Source of the DNA: JAHDCC01 sp964551835
GTDB taxonomy: Bacteria > Actinomycetota > Acidimicrobiia > Acidimicrobiales > SZUA-35
Length of the DNA: 25,093 nucleotides
NCBI GenBank assembly: GCA_964551835.1
Contig: CAZKEM010000061.1
Coordinates: 1 to 25,093, forward strand
Reading direction: 5' to 3'
Below the pieces are notes generated by a model, which saw only the letters and a program-made list of their open reading frames with translations, was not told where the DNA came from and ran no database searches. Position 1 is the first letter of the stretch. Every line of letters begins with the position of its first letter. This document shows, in pieces, positions 15,860 to 22,910 of the stretch. The position numbers and the translations under genes were made by a program.

Positions 15860-16085
15860 ACGACCTTTCCAAAACGACAACCCGGGCCTGCTTACTGCCC
15901 TTCCATCGTGTCCGATTCTTAGATGGCTCGACTTACTTCTTTCTCGGACGGCGACTCGTTGGCTTTATAGCTGTTTCTGGGTGGTCGTGGCTGTGCTCTA
16001 CCTGTGCTGCGATTTCTGGGTTACGAAGTAGCTGACTGTCGGGCTTCGAGCGTCGACGATTACGAGGCCTCCGACAACATACCTG

Positions 16086-16091
16086 TACGAT
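16086..16091 (+). promoter_or_regulatory. -10 box of a probable leaderless transcript (alpha-hydroxy-acid dehydrogenase)
   Basis: TACGAT ends 6 nt before ATG 16098. No Shine-Dalgarno is present. The rest of 15860-16085 shows no convincing gene or RNA. Confidence 0.55.
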
Positions 16092-16097
16092 TGGTAC

Positions 16098-17321
16098 ATG
16101 TTGAAAAACCTCCGGTCGACGATCCGATTTCGAACACCAACCTTTAACCGCAACAAGGCTCGACTCGACCGCGCCGCAAACATCGAAGACCTTCGAAAAA
16201 TGGCAAAGGATAGGCTACCAGGCGGCGTCTTCGACTACATTGACGGCGGCGCCGAAGACGAACGAGCTCTTAGAAACAACAGTGCCCGCTTTGACGCCTA
16301 CGACTTTCGGCCTCGCGTTCTTAGAGACGTCGAACATGTCGATACCTCCACGACGCTGCTCGGAAACAAAATTCCGCTGCCCCTGATAATGGCCCCAACC
16401 GGCTTCACCAGAATAGGTAATTCACAAGGAGAGCTCGCAACGTCTCGAGCCGCCGCCCGGCTCGGTATACCCTATACATTGTCGTCGCTCGCGACACGGT
16501 CCATAGAAGAAGTCGCCAACGTATGCCGAGGACCCAAATGGTTCCAAGTTTATGTCTGGCGCGACCGCGGCCTCGTCAAAGAAATGGTGCAGCGTGCAGC
16601 AGCCGCCGACTACGAAGCCATCTGCATTACCGTTGATTTCGCCACACTCGGCCGACGCGAACGCGATGTCCGTCGTGGTTTCACCATGCCACCCAAGATC
16701 GGCTTGGATACAATCTTGGACGGCATCCGAAACCCGGCGTGGACATGGGACTTCGCTAAATCAGATCCCATACTCTTTGCCAACGTAACGGGCAGCGACA
16801 AAAACGACGGCACCGACGCTATCGCCCTTGGCGACTACGTCAAAGAACAACTCGACCCGACCCTCAGCTGGAGCGACATCGAGTGGTTCAGAAGTATCTG
16901 GGACGGCCCAATCGTGATCAAAGGCATCCAAGATATTGAAGACGCTAAGCGAGCCGCCGACATTGGCATGGAGGCGATAGCGCTATCCAACCACGGAGGG
17001 CGACAACTCGATGCCTCACCCGCCCCAATAGACCTGGTTCCCCAGACTGCCGAGGCGATCGGCGACAGATGCGAGATCATTTGCGATGGCGGCATCCGAC
17101 GGGGGGCAGATGTCGTCAAGGCGGTATCGCTCGGAGCCACAGCATGTATGGCAGGAAGAGCGTACCTGTATGGACTGGGCGCAGCAGGCGAAACCGGTGT
17201 CGACAAAGCACTCGGGTTCCTCAACGACGAAATAGTCAGAACTATGGCGCTCATCGGTGCGACGAGCGTCTCTGACCTTGGTTCCAACACGCTCCGGCGA
17301 ACCGGCCACCAACAGTCGTGA
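16098..17321 (+). CDS. FMN-dependent alpha-hydroxy-acid dehydrogenase (LldD/MftD-like)
   Basis: 407 aa TIM barrel. N-terminal LPGGVFDYIDGGAEDE binds FMN, then LIMAPTGF, WFQVYVWRD, Lys275 in VIKGIQ, catalytic His299 in SNHGGRQLD, and the phosphate-binding DGGIRRGADVVKA. All catalytic residues are present. Family members oxidise L-lactate, glycolate or similar acids. The length and LPGGVFDYIDGGAEDE segment suit the lldD2 and mycofactocin-associated MftD branch, but no mycofactocin genes are in the window, so the substrate is open. An insert around residues 197-260 (MPPKIGLDTILDG and following) is normal for this branch. Leaderless start. Confidence 0.92.
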   Translation: MLKNLRSTIRFRTPTFNRNKARLDRAANIEDLRKMAKDRLPGGVFDYIDGGAEDERALRNNSARFDAYDFRPRVLRDVEHVDTSTTLLGNKIPLPLIMAPTGFTRIGNSQGELATSRAAARLGIPYTLSSLATRSIEEVANVCRGPKWFQVYVWRDRGLVKEMVQRAAAADYEAICITVDFATLGRRERDVRRGFTMPPKIGLDTILDGIRNPAWTWDFAKSDPILFANVTGSDKNDGTDAIALGDYVKEQLDPTLSWSDIEWFRSIWDGPIVIKGIQDIEDAKRAADIGMEAIALSNHGGRQLDASPAPIDLVPQTAEAIGDRCEIICDGGIRRGADVVKAVSLGATACMAGRAYLYGLGAAGETGVDKALGFLNDEIVRTMALIGATSVSDLGSNTLRRTGHQQS

Positions 17322-17398
17322 TCGACGTTGAGACCGCAGACGCAGTTGATCGGCGTAGAATCGACCGACCGACCCGAACTATGCGATAGTAGTACCCA

Positions 17399-17776
17399 AT
17401 GGATGACTCACCCACAAACGAGGTGACCGTGACCTTTCCATCAACTGATACTTTTCTACTTATCGGTCGGGTCTGTGTCGGCGGCCTAGCACTCCGCCTG
17501 TCCCTCGACATTTCGTCGGTCGAAGAGTTACGAGTAGCAGCCGATGCCGCCGTGCGACGGCTGACTGGGAAAGGCCGCATAACTGTCAAGGCCCAGTGGA
17601 GCGATACGGATCTGGTCGTGAGGATAGAGAACCCCGATGCCGTCCTCAACGAAGAAAGCGTCGCTGAGGCCGAACTATCGAGCCGACAGACCACGGTCGA
17701 GACCATCTTCGAACCGCCTCACCGGATTTTTCTTCGGACCGAACGAGAAAGCCCGGGATCAGGCGAGGAGGAATAG
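17399..17776 (+). CDS. anti-sigma-regulator-like protein (degenerate HATPase fold)
   Basis: 125 aa. The stretch LIGRVCVGGLALRLSLDISS followed by VEELRVAADAAVRRL fits the first helices of RsbW-type HATPase anti-sigma factors, where VEDLRLAVDEAC is usual. Here Ala replaces the Glu/Asn of the N-box, so ATP binding and kinase activity are doubtful. The following strand ITVKAQWSDTDLVVRIENP fits, but the G1/G2 ATP-lid region is missing and the protein ends with an acidic tail. No sigma factor gene is adjacent, unlike the usual rsbW-sigB/sigF arrangement. It may be a non-catalytic partner-switching relative. A TAGTAG -10-like box lies 6 nt before ATG. Confidence 0.6.
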   Translation: MDDSPTNEVTVTFPSTDTFLLIGRVCVGGLALRLSLDISSVEELRVAADAAVRRLTGKGRITVKAQWSDTDLVVRIENPDAVLNEESVAEAELSSRQTTVETIFEPPHRIFLRTERESPGSGEEE

Positions 17777-17785
17777 CGTAGGCAG

Positions 17786-17887
17786 TTACCTGGCTCGACC
17801 TTGACGCTTCCGCCAATAGTCGTACACCAACGCGGTCGCTAATCCGGCCAGACCGGCAAAGACCGGTGAGCTAACCCAGTCGATCAT
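17786..17887 (-). CDS. 33-aa membrane peptide coupled to dUTPase
   Basis: ATG 17887-17885 shares its A with the dUTPase stop TGA (17889-17887), an overlap typical of translational coupling. It encodes MIDWVSSPVFAGLAGLA and then TALVYDYWRKRQGRAR: a single hydrophobic helix of about 15-18 residues followed by a positive tail, so it likely sits in the membrane with the C-terminus inside. Too short for standard annotation. Function unknown. The hydrophobic-then-basic layout is unlikely to be random. Confidence 0.5.
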   Translation of the reverse strand: MIDWVSSPVFAGLAGLATALVYDYWRKRQGRAR

Positions 17888-18321
17888 CAGCCGGAACTTC
17901 CGAAGCCTTGAGCGCCTCGACTGTCGGTTTCGGCTGGAAGTTCGTCGACTTCGGTGAACGACCAGTCTGGCACTGCTGTTACCGCAAACTGCGCGATTCG
18001 TTGACCCCGTTCCAAAAGCACGGTTTCGTCCGAGGTATTGAGAAGAATTACCTTGATCTCTCCTCGGTAGCCAGAATCGATCAGGCCAGGGCCGTTTACA
18101 ACCGTGATCCCATGTTTGTGAGCTAGGCCAGATCGAGGCAAGATCAGGCCCGCCCACCCTGGTGGCAATGCCACACCAAATCCCGTTGGCACGGTCTCCC
18201 GTTGCCCTGGTTCCAGCTTGACAGCTATCGCGGTTGGGAAGTCGGCAGCAGCATCTCCACCTCGAATCTGTCGTGGGAGTTCAAGATCTGGGTCAAATCG
18301 GGTTATCGGTATTTGGAGCAC
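17887..18321 (-). CDS. dut: dUTP diphosphatase
   Basis: 144 aa, GTG start preceded 6 nt upstream by TAGCAT (leaderless). The five trimeric-dUTPase motifs are in order: motif 1 GGDAAADFPTAI (usual DAGxDL), motif 2 LPRSGLAHKHGI, motif 3 VNGPGLIDSGYRGEIKV with the catalytic Asp, motif 4 RGQRIAQFAV, and motif 5 RGAQGFGSSG at the end. It hydrolyses dUTP to dUMP and pyrophosphate, keeping uracil out of DNA and supplying thymidylate synthesis. A tiny membrane peptide gene is coupled downstream; oligoribonuclease lies divergently. Confidence 0.95.
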   Translation of the reverse strand: MLQIPITRFDPDLELPRQIRGGDAAADFPTAIAVKLEPGQRETVPTGFGVALPPGWAGLILPRSGLAHKHGITVVNGPGLIDSGYRGEIKVILLNTSDETVLLERGQRIAQFAVTAVPDWSFTEVDELPAETDSRGAQGFGSSG

Positions 18322-18327
18322 AACTAG

Positions 18328-18365
18328 ATGCTACCTGGGGTGTTGGCCCCGTCTGCGGCTAAGGT
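18328..18365. promoter_or_regulatory. divergent -10 boxes for leaderless dut and orn transcripts
   Basis: Minus strand TAGCAT (18333-18328), 6 nt, GTG 18321; plus strand TAAGGT (18360-18365), 6 nt, GTG 18372. Both genes begin with GTG and neither has a ribosome binding site. Confidence 0.6.
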
Positions 18366-18371
18366 AAAGAA

Positions 18372-18950
18372 GTGCTCGCTTGGATAGATCTCGAAATGAC
18401 TGGATTGGACCCAGCTCAACATGTCATCGTCGAAATAGCAACCCTGTTGACGGACAACGATCTCAACATAATCGCTGAGGGTCCTGAGCTAGTAGTCAAG
18501 TCCTCCGAGACCGAACTCGCCAAAATGGACAAAGTGGTGTTAGACATGCACACCAAGTCCGGCCTCCTAGAGCAAATCAAGACGTCGACGATTTCGTTAG
18601 AAGACGCCGGCAAGCAAACACTCGACTTCTTAAGAGAGCACATTCCGAAAGAGCGCACGGTTCCTCTTTGCGGAAACTCGATCGGGATGGACCGACGGTT
18701 TCTCGCCGTTCACCTTCCCGAGATCGAACAGTTTCTCAACTACCGGTCGGTCGACGTCTCGTCGATTAAGGAACTCGCTCGACGTTGGAGACCCAGCCTT
18801 TTGGTTTCGGCTCCGTCCAAAAACGCTGGCCACCGTGCCCTCGACGATATACGGGAAAGCGTGGCCGAACTTCAGTACTACAAGTCCTGTTTCTTTAACC
18901 TTGACGTTCCGCTGCCGGAGCCTGCGGCCAACGAACCAGCGGACGCCTAG
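18372..18950 (+). CDS. orn: oligoribonuclease
   Basis: 192 aa DEDDh exonuclease. The first motif WIDLEMTGLD carries Asp6 and Glu8 of the family; GNSIGMDRRFL holds the second acidic site and NAGHRALDDIRESVAEL the His and last Asp. This enzyme degrades dinucleotides and short oligoribonucleotides at the end of RNA decay, including pGpG from cyclic-di-GMP. Length matches the family apart from about 12 extra Pro/Ala residues at the C-terminus. GTG start with a leaderless -10 box. It ends 11 nt before the convergent thioesterase gene. Confidence 0.95.
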   Translation: MLAWIDLEMTGLDPAQHVIVEIATLLTDNDLNIIAEGPELVVKSSETELAKMDKVVLDMHTKSGLLEQIKTSTISLEDAGKQTLDFLREHIPKERTVPLCGNSIGMDRRFLAVHLPEIEQFLNYRSVDVSSIKELARRWRPSLLVSAPSKNAGHRALDDIRESVAELQYYKSCFFNLDVPLPEPAANEPADA

Positions 18951-18961
18951 AACAAGACAAC

Positions 18962-19711
18962 CTAGTCGAGGTAATCGACGGTGGCCGAGGCTGCCACTTG
19001 GTCGTCGACGACCCACCATATAGAAATTCCGCTGATTCGGTGTTCGACTCGGAGCGTTACTGAGGGAGCAACTGGAACGCCCGACCGGAATTCGACTTCG
19101 ACTCGGTACCTTCTGTTCCGGTCGAAGTCATACCGGGCCATCATTTCTTCAACTACCGGCCAGTAGGCCCTGTTGTTTACATGCCCATGCTGGTCGAAGT
19201 CAACTCGACGCAACCCCCACAACACTTCGTCAGCGTTCTCGACTACCGGCCCGTGTGTCGCACGTACGGTCGTTTGACTAGTACCACAAGCCTCCGAATA
19301 CTCTTCTTTGAACCAGTGAGGGAGGGCTACCGGTCGGCCTGATTCCGGATCAATCGAAATCCACGTAGTCGCCGTGTCGTATGCCAGCCCTTCGGCTGAA
19401 ACGAGCGTTACCCGCCGTTCGGCTGCGACCCGCGCCATGCTACCTGCCCACGTCTGGCAGCTGTACTGCTGAAGACCCACCCCCTCTTGGCGCACCACCA
19501 TGGTGATTCTGCGGGCCATCCACCACCTGGTGTTTGGACGGTCAAGGTCGACGAGGTCGTCTTCGGACACTTCGGAGACTATCCGGGCAATGGCATCCAG
19601 CCGAATTCGCCCATCGACGGTAATGTCTTGAATACGACTCTTTTTGTCGACTGTGAAGACCCGACCATGTCCTGTAGGTGGCAAAAGAGCCTCGAAATTA
19701 GCGTCTCCCAT
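18962..19711 (-). CDS. acyl-ACP thioesterase (double hotdog)
   Basis: 249 aa. The N-terminal hotdog holds IQDITVDGRIRLDAIARI and the segment WWMARRITMVV. The C-terminal hotdog carries the catalytic-type motif VDFDQHGHVNNRAYW (His177, Asn nearby), then YRVEVEFRSGV. This matches Acyl-ACP_TE family proteins, which release fatty acids from ACP. Together with the acyl-ACP desaturase 4 kb away, the organism makes ACP-linked unsaturated and free fatty acids. Minus-strand TAGTCT lies 6 nt before ATG, so the transcript is probably leaderless. Confidence 0.85.
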   Translation of the reverse strand: MGDANFEALLPPTGHGRVFTVDKKSRIQDITVDGRIRLDAIARIVSEVSEDDLVDLDRPNTRWWMARRITMVVRQEGVGLQQYSCQTWAGSMARVAAERRVTLVSAEGLAYDTATTWISIDPESGRPVALPHWFKEEYSEACGTSQTTVRATHGPVVENADEVLWGLRRVDFDQHGHVNNRAYWPVVEEMMARYDFDRNRRYRVEVEFRSGVPVAPSVTLRVEHRISGISIWWVVDDQVAASATVDYLD

Positions 19712-19717
19712 ATGTCG

Positions 19718-19723
19718 AGACTA
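19718..19723 (-). promoter_or_regulatory. -10 box of a probable leaderless transcript (acyl-ACP thioesterase)
   Basis: TAGTCT on the minus strand is followed by 6 nt and ATG 19711. No Shine-Dalgarno precedes the ATG. Confidence 0.5.
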
Positions 19724-19810
19724 TTTGATTGGGTAACGAGTTCTAGAACATCAGACCAAATTCACTTGACAGAAACCAAAATTCGTAGTTGTTTAACGTG
19801 ATAGGCTATG

Positions 19811-19823
19811 CTCGTAATACGAG
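19811..19823. promoter_or_regulatory. palindrome in the whiB7 leader promoter region
   Basis: CTCGTA-A-TACGAG is a perfect 6+6 palindrome around one base. It follows two TANNNT candidates for a -10 box (TAGGCT 19802-19807 and TATGCT 19807-19812) and lies about 43 nt before the upstream ORF, so it would sit at or just after the transcript start. A TTGACA at 19766-19771 is too far from these for a standard promoter. Confidence 0.35.
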
Positions 19824-19865
19824 TTAAAGTCCAACGACCGGTAGGCCGAAGGAGAAGTTGGAACC

Positions 19866-20096
19866 ATGAATCTACGTTCATCTGACAAACAACGATCCAT
19901 CCGACAATCAATAGTCGGCCTGTTTTCAGCTTTCCTCGCGTCTGTTTCTACGTCGCTCGTCTCGATTCTTGATACAGCGTTTGCCGCAATCAAACATCTT
20001 GGGACCTGGTCGACAGAAGCCAAGCCTGCACCCGTGGTAGTCAAGACAAGCCCTATGGATCGCTACCGCAACCAGCACCGAAGGTCTAAGAACTGA
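19866..20096 (+). CDS. 76-codon upstream ORF of the whiB7-like gene
   Basis: GGAGAAG lies before ATG. It encodes a basic peptide with an amphipathic or hydrophobic segment (IVGLFSAFLASVSTSLVSIL) and a basic tail (RYRNQHRRSKN). No family is recognised. It ends 32 nt before an intrinsic terminator and 112 nt before the whiB7-like gene. In actinobacteria whiB7 is typically preceded by an upstream ORF whose stalled translation by antibiotics relieves a terminator; this arrangement fits. It could also be an independent small protein gene. Confidence 0.6.
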   Translation: MNLRSSDKQRSIRQSIVGLFSAFLASVSTSLVSILDTAFAAIKHLGTWSTEAKPAPVVVKTSPMDRYRNQHRRSKN

Positions 20097-20128
20097 ACTA
20101 AAAACGTTCAGATCAGATCTATCCGAGT

Positions 20129-20158
20129 CGCTGGGAAACCCCAGCGGCTTTTCTGCTT
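20129..20158 (+). terminator. intrinsic terminator/attenuator upstream of whiB7-like gene
   Basis: CGCTGGG (20129-20135), loop AAAC, CCCAGCG (20140-20146), then a T-rich tail GCTTTTCTGCTTTT. An upstream CCAGC inside the end of the upstream ORF (near 20072-20076) could pair with the 5' arm and act as an antiterminator. It sits inside the leader of the whiB7-like gene, so it is likely regulatory. Confidence 0.75.
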
Positions 20159-20208
20159 TTCATCGTCTCTTTTGTAAACAGCCACCACCACCGAGTGGGA
20201 GAACAGTT

Positions 20209-20604
20209 ATGACCATCACCGAAACCCCAACAATGACACTAGTAACCGAGGATGCGAAGCCGACCGGCGGCGCCGCTACGGCGACCCATTCGGTCGACCC
20301 AACAGCTTGGCGAGACCTAGCGCTTTGCCGCACCGTCGATGACGCAACAATCTTCTTTAGTGAAGAAAACGCTGAATTGGCGGCTGCAAAGGCCACTTGC
20401 ATGTCTTGTACAGTCATCGCTTCGTGTCTTGAAGGTGCTCTCGAGCGAGGTGAAGCAGCCGGAATCTGGGGCGGGCAGCTGTTCGATAAGGGCAGCATCG
20501 TAGCGGTTAAGCGTCGACGGGGCCGACCGCCAAAGGTCGCTCGTCCTGAAGATGAGCTGCCACAGGTTCCGATCCCTGAGCACTTGCAGAAGTTAATTGC
20601 CTAG
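20209..20604 (+). CDS. whiB7: WhiB7-like iron-sulfur transcriptional regulator
   Basis: 131 aa. The four cluster-ligating cysteines are Cys40, Cys64, Cys67 and Cys73 (C-x23-C-x2-C-x5-C). The GIWGG turn (85-89), the GQLFDKGSIVAVK segment and the AT-hook RRRGRPPK (102-109) are features of WhiB7, the Wbl that activates intrinsic antibiotic resistance genes by binding the primary sigma factor and AT-rich DNA before the -35 box. GGGAG lies before ATG. The leader with an upstream ORF and terminator strengthens the WhiB7 assignment. The N-terminal 30 residues are a Thr-rich extension. Other Wbl paralogues with AT-hooks remain possible. Confidence 0.82.
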   Translation: MTITETPTMTLVTEDAKPTGGAATATHSVDPTAWRDLALCRTVDDATIFFSEENAELAAAKATCMSCTVIASCLEGALERGEAAGIWGGQLFDKGSIVAVKRRRGRPPKVARPEDELPQVPIPEHLQKLIA

Positions 20605-20616
20605 CCACACTTGCTC

Positions 20617-20649
20617 TGGCCGACCCGGCCTTCACGGTTGGGTCGGCCA
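20617..20649. terminator. bidirectional terminator between whiB7-like and FMN reductase genes
   Basis: TGGCCGACCC (20617-20626) and GGGTCGGCCA (20640-20649) are perfect 10-bp inverted repeats with a 13-nt loop, between two convergent genes. GC-rich with no long T-tract. Confidence 0.7.
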
Positions 20650-20658
20650 TTCCGCACC

Positions 20659-21258
20659 TTAGATAACTCTGTCAGGGTCGTAGCCAACCCGTTCAGCTAT
20701 GTCGCGGGCAAGGTGAATAACCTCGGAGCGTTCCATCGACAGCACACTCTTTAGTGTGTCCGCCACACTTCTAATCTGAGCGATCGTCTCGGGATCAACG
20801 ATGACTCCATCGTCGTCAGATTTAGCCTTTGGACCTCTCACGCCCAACAATGACACAACGTATGCTCCTTGCCAGGTCAGCGTTCGGGCCATCTGGTTCA
20901 GCGCATTTGGCCCTCCAGACGTACCGGCCGACATCAACGCGACTGGCAACTGATAGAACTCCCCGGAACCCACGATCCAGTCAAGGCAGTTCTTTAATCC
21001 CCCAGCGATGCCCCCCGCATATTCGGGAGCAGCGACAATTACGGCGTCGCTCTCTGCCAATTGGCTACGCAACCGTGAGACCTCGGCCGGTATGAAACCG
21101 TCGCGCTCAGGGTTCAGCGCTGGAATGTCACCCAAACCGGTCGCGGGAACCACAATGAACTCACCAGATTCTTCAAATGAAGCCGAAATTACGTCGAGCA
21201 TCGCCTGATTCGCCGACGCCGACTGCAAGCTTCCGCATATTGTTGTCACGCTCTTCAC
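20659..21258 (-). CDS. NADPH-dependent FMN reductase family protein
   Basis: 199 aa from GTG 21258, chosen because AGAGG lies 5 nt upstream; the earlier TTG at 21273 has no such site. The flavodoxin-like fold shows the FMN phosphate loop GSLQSASANQAML, then LAESDAVIVAAPEYAGGIAGGLKNCLDW, the classic FMN_red motif, and LMSAGTSGGPNAL. Members reduce FMN, quinones, chromate or azo dyes with NADPH. The C-terminal helix DIAERVGYDPDRV is extra. Convergent with the whiB7-like gene. Confidence 0.9.
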   Translation of the reverse strand: MKSVTTICGSLQSASANQAMLDVISASFEESGEFIVVPATGLGDIPALNPERDGFIPAEVSRLRSQLAESDAVIVAAPEYAGGIAGGLKNCLDWIVGSGEFYQLPVALMSAGTSGGPNALNQMARTLTWQGAYVVSLLGVRGPKAKSDDDGVIVDPETIAQIRSVADTLKSVLSMERSEVIHLARDIAERVGYDPDRVI

Positions 21259-21436
21259 GCATACCTCTTTCAACGCAGATCAAAAGGACCGATTCTCAGT
21301 TCCATGGAATTAGCGGCTAACGCAGCCGGTTTACTATGTCGAGCTGGTAATTGTCGGTTCTGAATAACACATTAACGCTAATGATCTACCAGCGCTCCGC
21401 CGTAGGCTTACTTTCTTACCAGATTATGAGATTCCC

Positions 21437-21994
21437 ATGACTGACTCCAATCAAACGACGTCGAAGAAGTCCACTAGCATGTCGGCCAAAGTTACCTTCG
21501 GAGCGCTGGCCGTTGCCTTGGCCGTTATCGCATTTGCCGTTATTACTACCGACGGCAGCAAAGACCTCCCTGCAGCGTCAGCGGTCGCTTCCCACGAATT
21601 TACGATCGATACTGGCGAAACGGCGACCCTCGCCAGCTTCGATGGACAGCCCCTAGTGGTCAACTTCTTCGCATCATATTGCGCCCCCTGCCGGGCGGAA
21701 CTTCCTGACTTCGAGGCTGTACATCAAGCAACCAAAGATGATGTGACCTTTCTGGGAGTTAACCATGACAGTAATGAGGCGTCATGGAAAGGGTTCGTTG
21801 AAGAGACCGAAGTTACCTATCAAACGGCGTTTCAACCTAACCAAGAGATATTTTCGGAGCTCGGAGCGCTAAGTTTGCCTTCAACCGCCTTCATTTCTGC
21901 CGATGGTGCGGTACTACACCTTCACAGCGGGGTCTTGACCAAAGACCAGCTCGGCGACCTTATCAACACTCACCTAGTGGAAGGCGATTCATAA
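21437..21994 (+). CDS. membrane-anchored TlpA-like thiol-disulfide oxidoreductase
   Basis: 185 aa. One N-terminal helix (about residues 19-37) anchors it outside the membrane. The thioredoxin domain has VVNFFASYCAPCRAELPDF with Cys82-Ala-Pro-Cys85 and a cis-Pro in LSLPSTAF. This is the redoxin/AhpC-TSA-like subgroup related to TlpA and ResA, which reduce cysteines of cytochrome c or other extracytoplasmic proteins. The ccdA-like gene begins 3 nt downstream, so the pair is an operon for electron delivery across the membrane. A TATGAG -10-like box lies 6 nt before ATG, so it may be leaderless. Confidence 0.92.
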   Translation: MTDSNQTTSKKSTSMSAKVTFGALAVALAVIAFAVITTDGSKDLPAASAVASHEFTIDTGETATLASFDGQPLVVNFFASYCAPCRAELPDFEAVHQATKDDVTFLGVNHDSNEASWKGFVEETEVTYQTAFQPNQEIFSELGALSLPSTAFISADGAVLHLHSGVLTKDQLGDLINTHLVEGDS

Positions 21995-21997
21995 ATC

Positions 21998-22894
21998 GTG
22001 GAATTCTTATTCGATCCGACAGCACTAGGTTTTGGCATGGTGGGATTATTAAACCCCTGCGGATTCGCGCTGTTCCCCGCCTACCTCGGCTACTTCCTCG
22101 GTATTGATGATGGCGATGAAGACGAAACCTGGCTACGTTCCCTCAACAAAGCCCAAGTTGTCGGCCTATCGCTCTCAGCGGGGTTTGTCTTCGTCTTTGC
22201 CATGCTCGGTATTGTCTTTGCTAGCTTCTTCGATACCATTGCACCGGCATTGCCCTGGTTTACGATAGGCATGGGCATCGCCATGGTGGGGTTGGGTCTC
22301 GCTATGGTGTTCGGGTTTCAACCAGCGGTCAAGCTTCCGAAGCTCGACGCCGGCGGAGATAAACAAACCGTATTTAGCATGTTCATTTTTGGTGTCTCAT
22401 ATGCCGTCGCATCGTTGAGCTGCACAATGCCATTGTTTCTGCTCGCTGTTGGAGAGGCCAGTAGCGGCGATAGTTTCGGGGAACGTTTTGGGAGCCTACT
22501 TTCGTACGGCTTAGGAATGGGGCTTTTAGCGACCGTCTTTACGCTTCTAATGGCGTTCGGAAAGAAGGGAGTCGTCAATTCGTTCCGTCGTTGGCTCCCG
22601 GTGATCAACCGTGTCTCGGGCGTCGTAGTGTTAGTCGTAGGTGTTTACTTGACCTACTACGGCTACTTTGAAACAGACCCGACAAACATCCCTCAAGGTC
22701 CGGTTGCGGACGTCGAAACCGCTCAGAGTTGGGTTAAGAATCTCATCCAACCTAAGGCTGGAATTCTTGCCATCGGTTTTGTAGCAATCAACCTGATCAT
22801 CGCCGTCGGTGCGTGGTTTGATCGCCGTGGGCGGGGCCCTCAAGACCCTAGCCCTCAAGACCTTAGCCCTCAAGACACCTTCACCGGGGTATAA
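21998..22894 (+). CDS. CcdA/DsbD-family transmembrane thiol-redox transporter
   Basis: 298 aa, GTG start. About six to seven hydrophobic helices, with the redox cysteines Cys21 in GLLNPCGFALFPAYLGY and Cys142 in SLSCTMPLF, one in each half, as in CcdA/ScsB-type proteins. They pass electrons from cytoplasmic thioredoxin to the partner outside, here the TlpA-like product. There is an extra helix at the end (ILAIGFVAINLIIAVGAWF) and a hydrophilic tail made from a 15-bp tandem repeat. Operon with the preceding gene, 3 nt apart. Confidence 0.92.
   Translation: MEFLFDPTALGFGMVGLLNPCGFALFPAYLGYFLGIDDGDEDETWLRSLNKAQVVGLSLSAGFVFVFAMLGIVFASFFDTIAPALPWFTIGMGIAMVGLGLAMVFGFQPAVKLPKLDAGGDKQTVFSMFIFGVSYAVASLSCTMPLFLLAVGEASSGDSFGERFGSLLSYGLGMGLLATVFTLLMAFGKKGVVNSFRRWLPVINRVSGVVVLVVGVYLTYYGYFETDPTNIPQGPVADVETAQSWVKNLIQPKAGILAIGFVAINLIIAVGAWFDRRGRGPQDPSPQDLSPQDTFTGV
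22837..22881 (+). repeat. 15-bp tandem repeat, three copies, in the ccdA-like 3' end
   Basis: CCCTCAAGACCCTAG (22837-22851), CCCTCAAGACCTTAG (22852-22866) and a third copy whose first 11 bases match (from 22867). It encodes PQDPS-PQDLS-PQDTF. A frame-preserving unit (5 codons) that probably arose by slippage. Confidence 0.8.
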
Positions 22895-22910
22895 CCTACA
22901 AGCCGAGGCG

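Noticed and set aside
15998..16183. Minus-strand open frame overlapping the alpha-hydroxy-acid dehydrogenase start
   Set aside because: Antisense across a strong leaderless promoter; no start signal and no family pattern.
17786..18157. Longer minus-strand frame of 123 codons covering dUTPase
   Set aside because: Upstream part is out of frame with dUTPase and has shadow composition; only the last 33 codons, with their own coupled ATG, look real.
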